This document shows, piece by piece, positions 35,881-46,846 of a stretch of DNA of 64,000 nt. The stretch lies in contig QNQO01005754.1 in assembly GCA_003290165.1 (NCBI GenBank), positions 1 to 64,000 on the forward strand. The letters run 5' to 3'. Each line of letters opens with the position of its first letter. The first letter of the stretch is position 1. The notes below the pieces were generated by a model. That model saw only the letters and a program-made list of their open reading frames with translations, ran no database searches and was not told the origin of the DNA. Origin of the DNA: Berberis thunbergii (taxonomy: Eukaryota; Streptophyta; Magnoliopsida; Ranunculales; Berberidaceae). Position numbers and translations under genes: made by a program.

Positions 35881-37285
35881 TTATGAGCATAAAATAAACC
35901 AAAGCGTACACATCTGTTGCCAACCTAAAGTACTCATTATTATTTCCAGTAAATGCCACCTGCAATCCATGGTGAGTGTACATCATTGAAGTCACACCAT
36001 CAAACCTGAAGCCATCAAACTTGTATTCATCAAGCTAGCATCTCGCATTTGAAAATAGATATCTCAATACCTCCCAACTTCCATATTTGAAAAGACGTGA
36101 ATCCCACATCCAATGATAACCTCGTGATCCAGAGTGGAAATAGTGACTATCGATTCCATCAAACATATTCAATCCGTCTAACACATTGTTTGATTCATGG
36201 TTGTGCACAACATCCATGAGAACTAGCAAACCAAGCTCATGGCCTTTGTCTATCAACTATTTGAGATCATCTGGAGTTCCCCAGTGACTGCTAAGCACAA
36301 AAAAGTTGGTGACATGGTACCCAAAGCTAGCATAATATGAATGCTCATGAATAGCCATAAGTTTAACATCATTGTATCCAAGCTTCTTAATGCGAGGCAG
36401 TACATAATCTCTGAAGTTTGCATAGGTATTAATTAATGGCTCTGTACTACTCATGCCGACATGTGCTTCATAGATCCTCAGTGATTCTGGCCTTTTTGGT
36501 TGAGGATGCTTAAATACATATTTTTCCTCTTCTGGAGGATCATAGTATATGCCATTATAAGGAATTTCACCAGGCGTTTGTACAGAAAATTTTATCTAAG
36601 CAGGAATTGAATATTTAATGCTAGAAGGCGTGTCCATACGGATCTTTACTAGAGAGCCATGAGGAATCGGTGATGACTCGTCCACATTGTTTGGCAGAAA
36701 AATTTCCCAGACACTAAACTCATTCTAGTTCATAACATCAATATCGGGATTCCAATTGTTAAAATCTCCTATGAGTGGAGCTGACTTCGCTCCAGGAGCC
36801 CACTCTCTATAAGTTACACCGGTAGCACTGTGAGTGACCAAGTTTTTCATATCCTCGAGAAAAGGCTTCTAACCCACCTTCATACTTATCAATTGACTCG
36901 CGGACTTTCTTGTATTGCGTATAGCAATAATCAAGATGATCTTTGTGAGTTTTCAAAAATGGATCTATTTCATATATTCTCTGTCCAGTGCCAAATGGAG
37001 GAATATATCGTGGTTTAGCCACTAACGTTTCCACAATATATGAGGTTTGTAAACTGATGCTTTTACATCCTCATACTCGACCATCACACCACTTCTTATA
37101 AGTTCTAATGAAATAAGATCTTGTTCACCCTGGGGTTCTTCTAGGGTGGCTTCAGGAGTTTCCACAATATCCATGGAGGATGAAGGACCACCGCTCTCAG
37201 CACCTGGAACAAGGACTTTCTTTGAAGGACCAACAGTCAAAGATGGAGAATCGGAATCACTATAAGCCTTTCCAACACAAATCTT
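35880..37285 (-). pseudogene. Starch branching enzyme II, processed capture inside gypsy element B
   Basis: Intronless, in pol position. Order on the minus strand: N-terminal region (SKKVLVPGAES, about 37230); [36 protein letters not shown]; the CBM48 domain ([69 protein letters not shown]); then the GH13 barrel with [36 protein letters not shown], region 1 [26 protein letters not shown] and region 2 [19 protein letters not shown]. It stops in [12 protein letters not shown], so the last catalytic regions are absent: about 470 of the roughly 800-plus residues. The enzyme makes alpha-1,6 branches in plastid starch; the family gene has about twenty introns, none present here. In-frame stops at 36725-36727, 36596-36598, 36257-36259 and 36035-36037, and frameshifts near 37040 and 36830, kill it. 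Confidence 0.9.
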
Positions 37286-38161
37286 CTCTCCAATGTATCT
37301 TGCGATCAATTGTTTGTTGGTCTCAGGGAGGTCATTTCGAGCCAACAAATTGTAAAACTCCGTCGTGTATTCGTCCACCGTTCGTGCTCCTTGCTTCAAG
37401 TTCTGAAGTTGTTGATACATTAACTTTGAATAATTATTTGGTCGGAATTGAGAGTGCATATGCTTCATCATCTTTTCCCAAGAGGTAATTTTTTGCTTTC
37501 CTTGTCGTTGATGAGCGAGTTTTGATTGTTGCCACCAAGTCGTTGCTCTCTAACGGAACCTTGTAACAATAAGAGCCACCCGTCTATCATCCAGAACAAC
37601 CTTATACTCAAGTACTTCCTCAACTGCTGCCAACCAATCCAGAAATTCTTCAGGTTGACCATTCCCATGAAACTCCGGTATTTCTATCTTCAGACCAGAT
37701 TCTCGTAGCCAAGGCTCCAGATTATATGCAAAACCCCGACCACCTCCACGATGCCCGCGTCCTCCGAAAGGATTCTCGTAGTCCTCGTCTGTGTCCTCTT
37801 CATACGCATGATGATATTGACGGTTATTAAAGCCCCGTCCTCTATTGCCATGCCTCCCACCACGATCCCTCAAAGGTCCTTCGAAGTGATCATCAAACTT
37901 GGCATCTCCCTCATCGACTTGTAGTTGCCGATTTGGTTTTCTACTAGGGTGAATTCATAAGAGCCTCGTGATTTGTTCAGTTAGGGCCGTGAGATTAGCA
38001 TTTGTTATCTCAATATTAGCGTTTGCGGTTTCAAGTTGGACTTGTACCTGTGCTACATGCGCCTCAACTTGAAGAATTCGACCAACTTTGGCACGTTGCT
38101 TCTCTTCATCCCTCTCATATATGTTTTCAACTATCACCTCCCTTGGTTGATGAGGTGCCAT
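37285..38161 (-). pseudogene. Gag of gypsy element B, fused to the branching-enzyme block
   Basis: ATG at 38161 (MAPHQPREVIVENIYERDEE), a coiled-coil-like segment (VAQVQVQLETANANIEITNANL), a stop near 37955, a glycine/arginine-rich stretch (GGRGHRGGGRGFAYN), then the gag core: IEIPEFHGNGQPEEFLDWL, TTWWQQSKLAHQRQGK, FNQLQNLKQ-like and VDEYTTEFYNLLARND, ending LIARYIGEK. There the frame runs without interruption into branching enzyme sequence (ICVGKAYSDSDSPS). The zinc knuckle that normally follows is gone. Confidence 0.8.
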
Positions 38162-38179
38162 AATCCAAGAACCAACAAG

Positions 38180-38191
38180 GCTCTGATACCA
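38180..38191 (-). other. Primer-binding site of element B (initiator tRNA-Met)
   Basis: The minus strand reads TGGTATCAGAGC, complementary to the 3' end of plant initiator tRNA-Met, two bases inside the 5' LTR. Confidence 0.85.
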
Positions 38192-38193
38192 AC

Positions 38194-38665
38194 TGATGTT
38201 GCGCGGAAACGAGAAAAGAAGGATGAGAAAAAAATTAAATGATAGGCTTGAATCTGTTGATTGACTCACCAATAATCCGGAAACAAGGGTTCTACAATTC
38301 ATTGATTGGCGCACCAATAATCCGAAAAGTAGAAAAAAAAACACAATAATCTCCTTAGAAAAAATATACCAAGTTTATTAATTATCAAAAATCTACCTAC
38401 AATATTGAAGAAGAGCTCTATTTATAATGCTCAAATAATTTGAATAATAAGCAGCCTATTCGTAAAAGAAAAAGTAGAATCAAATACTTAAATAACAAAC
38501 AGTCTATTCCTAAAAGAAAAAGTAAAGCTTAATCCTAAAAGGAAACTAAATAGACTCCTAATTAAATTGAAAGACTACAAATAAGTTATTTAGTAAATAA
38601 CTTTGAGAGAAAATTAGGAACCTTGGTAACAAAAATTAAGAACCCTAGAAACCCTTTCTACATCA
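38194..38665 (-). repeat. 5' LTR of gypsy element B
   Basis: 472 bp, pairing with 34137-34612. Confidence 0.85.
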
Positions 38666-39560
38666 AGTTCTTATCCGTGTTGTGAAAGGATGGGTACTAC
38701 TTTGTAGAATTAATATTCCTACTGAGGGGGTAGAAAAGAGTATCTCCAAGACGTCGACTATATTACAGTTAACCAAAGCTCATATTGCATAGGCAATTAC
38801 TTCAGCACCGACGTCTGTTGCGTGGATATAGACTGAGCACAAACTAAGCAAAATGAATTACAACAGCCATAGCCATCTGGCAATTATAGCCTCAAGCTCA
38901 AGATAAGTTATTTTATCCAGAATTCTTTTTTGCAGAAACAGAGAAAGCAAGATAGACATAAGTCAGTCATAAAAAGAGGAAGTCAATCCTGAAAAAGGGA
39001 AAACTGCATACAAAAAGGAAAGGACTCATACAAGGTTACATGCTAGTATATGCTGATACATGCATTCCTTTGATGGAGGTAAGCTAATGCGTGCTCAAAT
39101 TTATTAGCACAAATGTAACCTGTAGGAAGTATATTTGAGATTCATACGCATGGCATTCACTAACTTTTTCACAATTGAGATGCCACTGACTTCATCATGC
39201 CAAGCTTCCTTCAATGAAAAATCAGTACTTAAGTACTTGTTGATACAAGTAGAAATTCTCCTTTTACAAAATCCCACAATAGAATAAAATAAAATTCAGG
39301 GGTAGATACTCAGGAAATCATTGTACTTTTGAAGGGCTGACTTCTCTGTGTTTCTGTTGTTCTTCCTTTTGTGTTTTTCCTTATTTCAACGCTCACATTC
39401 TCTCTGAAAGTAAGTGAACTAAAATTAGATCATGTTTATTAGTCAATTGAGTCTGTTTTTCCATTTTGATCCAATTTACACACGATGTGTTGAACGTCAA
39501 CATTCAGTTTAGGTGCACTGAACTCACACAGGTGAATGAGAGAGAACACATGAATGGAAG
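38666..39560. repeat. Locus repeat R3 (right part)
   Basis: Matches 29745-30060 and then 29400-29700 / 33400-33960 in block order. It shows the uninterrupted target site of the 30129-33395 insertion at 39091-39112. Confidence 0.55.
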
Positions 39561-40130
39561 TAGGCAGTGATTCTAATTTTGCTTGTCCATGTTTACAATA
39601 TGATCAATTCAGACTATGTGAAGTGGTCCAAGTGAAGATTGTTAACTTTCATGAAAACTTTTCCACAGATCTAATCTTTTCAATTCAGACTATGCGAAGT
39701 AGTCCAAGTGATCAGATTCTCTAATCTTTCCACAGATCTTATACAACTTTATAGTTGAGTGCTTAAGCCTAACAAATCCCTGTAAAAACCTTCCTATTGT
39801 GTGATGTTTCATTGATAGTAATCTATGTGTTCTATTCCTTAACTGTTGACCAGTAATTTGAACTAGAACCAAAATCTTTAGAGGAAAGCCAATCCCAATA
39901 CAATGTCTCATAGAATCGGGCTTGAATCCAGATCAAACCAATCCAACACAATAAGATCCCCTGAATAATAAACCAAAATAAAAAAGAATCATTAAAATCA
40001 TAGTTTCATATTATTTTGGTGGTGCCTACATTGTCTTCATGACATCAATTGCCAACGAGAGTTATGTTGAAGAAACACCATCCATGAACAAACTTTGCGT
40101 TTTAGGATAATCCCGTGTGATGATTAGCTT
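39561..40130. other. Intergenic sequence, no gene seen
   Basis: AT-rich; a short internal duplication (cagactatg-gaagt with gtccaagtga near 39615 and 39690). No exon recognised. Confidence 0.35.
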
Positions 40131-40317
40131 GTATATTTTATATGTTTTTATGCATATTTTATGAAGAATCTTTGAAACGAGTCAACTAACTATTTCAACA
40201 ATATTCGTGGATTTAATAGATATTATAAACTTTGATTGCTATAATACTATTCGTACGTCAACTACAGATAATGCATATAAAATGCATATGCTTGTTTGAT
40301 ATGGATAGCATCGTGAA
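40131..40317 (+). pseudogene. Intron-1-like relic of a fourth MYB copy
   Basis: Aligns with 20200-20340, the sequence before MYB copy 3 exon 2, through atgaagaatct, ggatttaatagatattata-like, tcaactaca and aaaatgcatatg. Gypsy element D interrupts it at 40322. I did not find MYB exons on either side, so the call rests on intron similarity alone. Confidence 0.35.
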
Positions 40318-40322
40318 CTTAC

Positions 40323-42042
40323 CGATATTCACATAATTATTACATAATATATCCCTTAATTTATGCATGTTAGTGTTTCGATATTATATTGTATATTAAT
40401 TATTTCGTTTTCATGTCTTTATAGGAATTTGAGCGTAAACGATGAAATCATATTAAAGCGACAAGTTAAGGAAGGACAATTAGTCGATTTCAACGGTGGT
40501 ATAAAGCAGCCACAAACCTAAACCCGAAACCTAATTCATAACCTAAACCCAATCCATAATCTAAACCCAAACCCAACGCCAAGCCCAATCCTTCTCCCAC
40601 CCTCATTGATGAATCATTCCCTCATTTCATCCCTATTCATCTTGATAATTTGCTATAAATAGAAGATAATAGGGAGAAAGAGGGAGGAGGAAGGAAGGGA
40701 AGAAAAATAATAGAACATCAAACCCTCTTCCTTCACAAAAGGGGAGAAGGAAGAGAAGGAAGAAAAATATCATTGAAAATCAAATCCTCTGTCCTTCAAT
40801 CAAGTGATTCTCATCACCCTCCCCATCTATCATCAGCCACACCACCAAGCTCCACCTCGCCACCACCGTCACCACGCGACCACCACGAAACAGGGGCGTG
40901 ACAACCCTGTTTCGTGTCAAACTTTCACTCCGCCACCAATCTATGTCCCTCTCCCTGTCCATCATCCATCCACCACCATCATCCATCAAACACCATCACC
41001 TCCAGACAGCACCTCGCGATCCACCATCACCGCGAAGCGAAACAGAGTCACCATCACCGCCGCGACTCTGTTCCGCCTCGCGACAGAGCCACAGGCCATC
41101 CTCCTCTCCTCTATGTCCTCTCTTCGTCCAGACTTCCTTACCGCCTCTCCGCCATAGTCCAACCACCACAGAAAGCCTCACCGCGGCGTACCACCATCGC
41201 TGAAACAGGAAGCGAAAACAAGGAGTATTCACCGTGCTCGGTTTCTCTGTTTTTGAGTTTCTCACTGTCCCTCTCTCTTTTTCAGGTTTTGGAAGCATTT
41301 GGAGGTCAAGGGGACTCGCGAGGAGCGAAGATAAGCACCGCGAGCGGCGCTGTCGCGCTGGAGAAGAAGGTCGGTACTGTAGCGGGTACTGTAGCAGTAC
41401 TGTAGCAGAGATGGGAGAATGAGTCAATCTTTTTTGGCTATTCACACCCCCAATTCTGTTCTATACCACCATAGAGCTTGTGTACTTCATTTTATCAGGA
41501 TTCGTGTTCGGACCAACTGCTGAGTACCACCACATCGAGTTTGCGACAAACTAAATGGGTTGTATAAGTTATTGTGATTGATTTTACAGAATTCTATGCT
41601 CAATTACTAATTACAATTTATTTCTGAATGCTTTTGCATGAAATAATTTGTTAATGTTTAATAGAAACACTATATAATTTAATTGGAATTTAACAATCAC
41701 ATATTCGGTGTAAGCAAGGGATTCTCATCCCTAAAGTTTCTCGTTTTTAAATTCAGTAATTTTGATTAAATAATTTTGCTAACTCACTTGTGAGTCCAAG
41801 CCCACAAAGCCCATCCTTTTATTTTTCTTATTTTTAAATTTATTTTTAGTTTAGTTTTAAAATGATGTAACCCCATTTTCCATTTAAATTAGTTTAAATT
41901 AAATTATAAATTTCAATTGCATCCACTTCCTCGTGGGATCGACCCGTACTTGTCGTTGTCTACCAGTTAGGCACTGTGCACTTGCGGTTATTACAAGTGG
42001 GTTGAATTAACCTATTAATTTAGGTTAGTTAAGCTCGCATCA
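40323..42042 (+). repeat. 5' LTR of gypsy element D
   Basis: First base mutated (CGATATTC for TGATATTC). It contains telomere-like CCTAAACCC units at 40514-40578, a TATA box tataaat at 40654-40660 and repeated gtactgtagc near 41380-41405. The proline/histidine-rich frames at 40800-41400 come from CCACCA-rich 5' leader sequence and are not treated as genes. Confidence 0.85.
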
Positions 42043-42048
42043 AGTTTT

Positions 42049-42066
42049 TGTCGCCATTGCCGGGGA
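42049..42066 (+). other. Primer-binding site of element D
   Basis: tgtcgccattgccgggga, a mutated form of the TGGCGCCRTTGCCGGGGA site, six bases inside the 5' LTR. Confidence 0.7.
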
Positions 42067-43414
42067 AGGTTGCGATGTAATTGAATTTACGATTTATTTT
42101 CACTAATTTAAAAAAAACCAAAAAAAAAAAATTTCAAATTTTTTTTTATTTTTATTAAGTTCTTTTTACACTCATTTTGTGTTTGATTTTGCAGATTACA
42201 CGCTTCTCGAGGATATTGGACGATCCTGCAAAACATCAAACAAATTTTTTTTTTGTGAGGAGAGTTTTAATTTTATTTTCACCTCGTTTTACGCGTGTGG
42301 TGTAATAATTTTTAAACTTTACTATTTTTCATTTTGTTTAATCACTAAAAAAAATATATATACTCTAATTTTCTAAGTCAAAAGAAAATATAGGGAACAA
42401 TTTTAATTGTTACCCAATAATTTCTTGTGATTTAGAAATCCGACTTCTAAGACCAAGACCGGTAAATTTACTTGCATGTGCTTGTGTATTGAATGAAACG
42501 GATAAAAGAAGTCGGATATTTTTTTTTAATTGTGCTAACTTTTTGTGCAGATTGGAATGCACACACTGTAAGTATTTCTATCACACGCAACGTATTAGCG
42601 ACCAGGGTGCTTGGTGTAATTGTTTGAAATTATGTGATTGGTTGTTAAATTTCTGTAATTGTGGATGCTAACCTTTAGTAATTCATAATAAGCAGTCTCA
42701 GCTTATAAATAGAAACTGGTGGGACTTGATATCCCCACTTCATCACTCCAGCTGTGTGCAACCAATAACCTAACATAATTAAAATCAATTAGCAAGTTAG
42801 ATAGAACATTCTTTTAGGTACGGTGTTCATAGGACAACCAAGACCAAGGTGAATCCAATAATTTTTGTGTTGACCTAAGCTAAAAGTGACAATGGGTTTA
42901 ATCATTCAATGAACTCCGAGAGGCCACTGCCACAAGGGTAATTTACCCGGTACGCCGAGTCATAAGTAAGCTACGATCCACAAGAAGAATTGGTGTAACC
43001 AACAGTTTTTGGTTAGGAACACAAGCCTCAAGTGTGCATTTAACATCACATCGTTCTCACATCTATTGGCTTACAGAGCGGTAGCACAAGGAAGTATTTA
43101 ATTGGACCATTGTGACCTCCTTCTCTTGTGCGATAATCCGGTTTCTTTGAAACAAAACTCTAGCCTATTGATTTTGAACTTTGCGGTGTAAAGTGTACAC
43201 TCTTAGGATCAACTTGTAGCACCCATTGCTGTGTCATAAAGATTACATAAGAAATAATTGTCCCCCAAAGATAAAAAGATAATTGATCTAAAAAATGTTG
43301 ATTGCTTAGGGAGGCATGTTTCTTGTGCATTTATTGGTTGTTGATTGCATGTGAGCCTGTGTATATTTTAGAGTTAGTGCTTTAAAATTAAAATTAAAAT
43401 TAAAACTAAAAAAA
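42067..43414 (+). other. Leader region of element D
   Basis: Untranslated-looking sequence between primer site and gag, with T- and A-rich tracts and no long open frame. Confidence 0.5.
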
Positions 43415-44583
43415 ATGAACACAAGGGATTATCCAGCCTATTTTTCCGAGCAAGTCAATTCATTTTATGACATGCGACGACCTGATTATGATCCATATTT
43501 AGATTATTACAACCCAGGTCTAGCCTATCATCCTGACTTCTCATGGGCTCATGGTCAGTACCATGAAGGCCCTCTAGACACTCCTCAGACTCCTCAAGCT
43601 TTCATTCCTCATAATGAATTAGAGGATATCATGAAATTTTTATAGAGCGAACAGGAACCATACTCGAACAAAACTCTCAGGCTATCACCGAACTAATTAG
43701 AGTGCAAAATTCTCATGATATCACAGAACTGACAACTATTTATCAACAAAACTCTCAAGCTATCCGGAAACTTGAGATGACTATGAGTCAGATAGCTGAA
43801 TCACTTCCTGAGATAGAGTCAGAAAAATTCCCTAGCCAACCTATTTTCAACCCAAATGGTCAATTTGAAATTAGTGACACATCTCAGCTGGATAGTGATG
43901 ATGTCCAATTCATTACTACCTTTAGGAGTGGACAACTGGTTGACAATCAGGTAGAAATGCCTGATATGGGTATCATTGAGTTGTCTAGACAGGTTGCATC
44001 CTCATCTCAAAAGAAAGCTGATAAAGCCTCATTTATTGATGAACCTGTCGATTCTGTGACACTACAGACATCTCCTTCCCATGTTGACTCATGCCTCCCT
44101 AGTGACTCATGCATCGAATCAAACTGTGAACATTCTTTAGAAGCTCCCCTTGACTGTTTAGAGGCTTGTTTCACTCAATTTAAATTAGACTTTGATGTTG
44201 ATGATTCCATTAGGGAAATCAATGATTTGCTTGACTCAGTCCCCATTGTGGATCCTAGTTATAAATGGAAGTCTAAAGTGAAGCCTCTTCCACTCAGTGA
44301 GTCAAAACTAGCCCCATCAGTTGAGCCACCTGAGCTTGACCTTAAACAATTACCTGACACCCTCAGGTATACATTTTCAGGTGATGAGTTGTCTAGACCA
44401 ATATCTCTATATGATTCATGTGATGAGCCTGTACCACCTGATATATCCATCGTCTCATCTACTTGCATCACATTCCCATTTTTAAGGCTACTTTCACCGA
44501 TCCCTTGTGTTGTAGTGAGGATTTCAGTTTTCACCATCCTGTTGTGCAAATTATCCAATCATCCAATTTGGAACCAGACATAG
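43415..44583 (+). pseudogene. Gag-derived ORF of gypsy element D
   Basis: Starts MNTRDYPAYFSEQVNSFYD at 43415, TAG at 43643-43645, then reopens at 43702 for 293 codons. Features: IRKLEMTMSQIAESLPE, FPSQPIFNPNGQFEIS, FITTFRSGQLVD (the ..TLRSGK..D block near the end of Athila-type gag) and LDLKQLPDTLRYTFSGDE (the KPLP..LKY.FLG block at the start of pol). The Retrotrans_gag core, zinc knuckle, protease and RT between and after these blocks are missing, so this is a shortened polyprotein typical of a non-autonomous derivative. Confidence 0.65.
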
Positions 44584-44584
44584 G

Positions 44585-46846
44585 ATGTTCCCTTTTGGAG
44601 CACACAAGGATCATTTGTTGTGTATGACTACTGGTCATTTTTGGAATGTCCTAGTGTATTTGGTGCCCCATGTGATTGCTATATTTTGGTGGATTGATCC
44701 TCAACTGTTCAGGTTGTTGATATACGACCATGGACTAAGTGTTTGTCATGTTCTTCCTCTCCACTATTTGATACACCATTTTTTAGGAAGAATATTTGTC
44801 GGGCTGATGACGATAAACCAAGCGCTCCTAGGAAGCAGCCTAGCTTTAGTTGTGTGTCTCTGCTGTTAGTCTGGATTGATTTTCGAGTACCCTATTTAGT
44901 TGTGTTTCACTCATACTCGTTAGCTCCGTAACAGTTTTGACTTACAACTTGTTTTTTTTAGTTTTCTTTGTTTGTGTCGAATCTACAATTTATCGATTTC
45001 TAATGAAAACTCCATGATTTTTATGTTGGTGAGCCTCATTGATGGACGACTTCTTAGAAATTGGTAAAATCTTCACCGCGGTAATACTGTTCTAACCTCC
45101 TCTCATGTACTTACTACATTCATTTGTCAGAATTATTTTATTAAACATTGAGGACAATGTTTGGATTAGGTTTGGGGGTAGATTCATGAGTCGGTGAGTT
45201 TTTCATTTTTTCGTAGTGTTTTATTTCTTTTCTTAAAATTCATGAGTCGGTGAATTTTTCATTTTTTCGTAGTGTTTTCTTTCTTTTAACTTTTCTGTGT
45301 CAAGACAACTTGGTCTTTCGTGAAAATGGATTTTTAATGTTTTATGCTCAAGAAAATGCAAACCAACTTGACATATTGGTATATTGATAAAGACTGAAAG
45401 TTTAGTATGATCCTTAAGTTAGATCTAGTTCATGAGATTTTTCAACTCAATTATCTTGCACCATGAGCCATGTTAGCATAACTTGAAGTTGATGAGTGAA
45501 ATATATGCTAGAAAACCTTAGAATAAAAGTGGAGACTTAACCCTGAAAGTTTTGAACCTTTCTATTTTTCTGAGGGTTATACATAAACTCTGATTTTTCT
45601 TGAGTCCGTATTATCTCGTTGATGATCTCATTATTCTCATTTTTCTGATCAATTGCTTTGGGAATGACATCAAAATTGAATTATTACACTAGAACTTCTT
45701 GGCTTATTTAATTGGCATATTTAATGAGGAAATGATCAAGGCATTTTTTCTTTAGACCATTAACTAGCCTTTTAACTTACCCATAACATTAACCTTGTTT
45801 GTAGCCTTTTGAGCCTTAGATTAACTTTTATTTGTTAACCCATTAACCTTTACCCAATTTTTCTGGGAATGTGTACGGATGAATATACTTGGTGTAAAAA
45901 GGGCATGAAAGAGCAAAATCTGAGATATTTCATAAATCCTCTATGAAAGAAAAAAAAAAAAAAAAAAAAACATAAGAAGAATGTGAATGAGGATAAAGAT
46001 GTGAGAATGAAGAAAAAAATTGATGGTGCGCAACATTGATTTATTCTTGACAACCCTAATTGTTTGTATAATGGGTGTATACATTCCTAGAAATTTTTGT
46101 TAGAATTCTTTGACATTCCTTATTAACTATTACCCAAGCCCCATTACAACCCAATAAAGTCCTACTTGATCTTAGGTGAAGGTTGGTTCTGTAGATGTGG
46201 AAATTTAATAACCAAGACCTATGGTGTTTGATTCAACATTTCCAAAAGTAATTGATATTCATGTCCATGAGATCATGTTCATTCCATTCTTGAAAAATCC
46301 GTTCTTCATATTACTATATGTGAGATGATTGTTTTCCATCATTTACTCTTTTCCTCACATATAAACTGAGTGAAATACCAAATCTCTGAGTGTTTTATTG
46401 TGAGTGACATGAGAGGTTTGAAGTCAAAACAAACTTTCTACAGGAGATTTTGTTATTGTTTTACTCTGAAATGAAAAGTTATGTTGACAGTGTTATCCAC
46501 ACACACACATTGAGTTGAGGATGATTATGAATTTTTCTAACCTTTGGAGAATATTAAATTATTTGGAGATTTGTTGATACACTAAAATGACACTATTGGT
46601 TTCCTGCATTTCTTGAAGTTTTAAAATGAACACTGTTTGACCAAGTTTTGATTGAGTCAGTAATGTTTGTGGGTAACATTTCTTGAAACCCTCACGAGAC
46701 TATAACTCGTCCACTAGAGGAAATCTAGGGGTTTAAAGCCTTGTTGCACGTTTAAGGTAAGTGCAACCGATGATATCTGCGAAGTGAGTTAGGATTTCCT
46801 TTTAATTGTTTTGCTCGAGGACTAGCAAAATATAATTTGGGGTATT
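44585..46846 (+). other. 3' region of element D
   Basis: No pol domains. Contains aacattgaggacaatg...tttgggggta (45146-45181), an A-run (45951-45970) and AT-rich sequence up to the polypurine-like tatttggggtatt before the 3' LTR. Short frames here (44585-44931) are not conserved enough to assign. Confidence 0.5.

Larger units (their letters stand above)
34137..38665 (-). mobile_element. Ty3/gypsy element B carrying a captured starch branching enzyme cDNA
   Basis: LTRs 34137-34612 and 38194-38665, both TGATG...ATCA. Flanks are tgttc (34132-34136) and agttc (38666-38670), a 5-bp duplication with one mismatch. It runs on the minus strand: primer site TGGTATCAGAGC (plus-strand 38180-38191), gag (38161 to about 37285), a starch branching enzyme II block (about 37285-35880), integrase with C-terminal linker (35880-34620), polypurine tract at cctccccgggtgg. 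Protease, RT and RNase H are missing, exactly where the foreign block sits. By eye the LTR pair differs at roughly one base in ten to fifteen, so it is not a recent insertion. Confidence 0.9.

Noticed and set aside
40804..41405. Overlapping proline-, serine- and histidine-rich open frames in the D-family LTRs (also 47325-47840 and 53939-54733)
   Set aside because: They arise from CCACCA/TCACC-rich leader sequence in all frames and change frame between the three LTR copies, so they are not conserved proteins.
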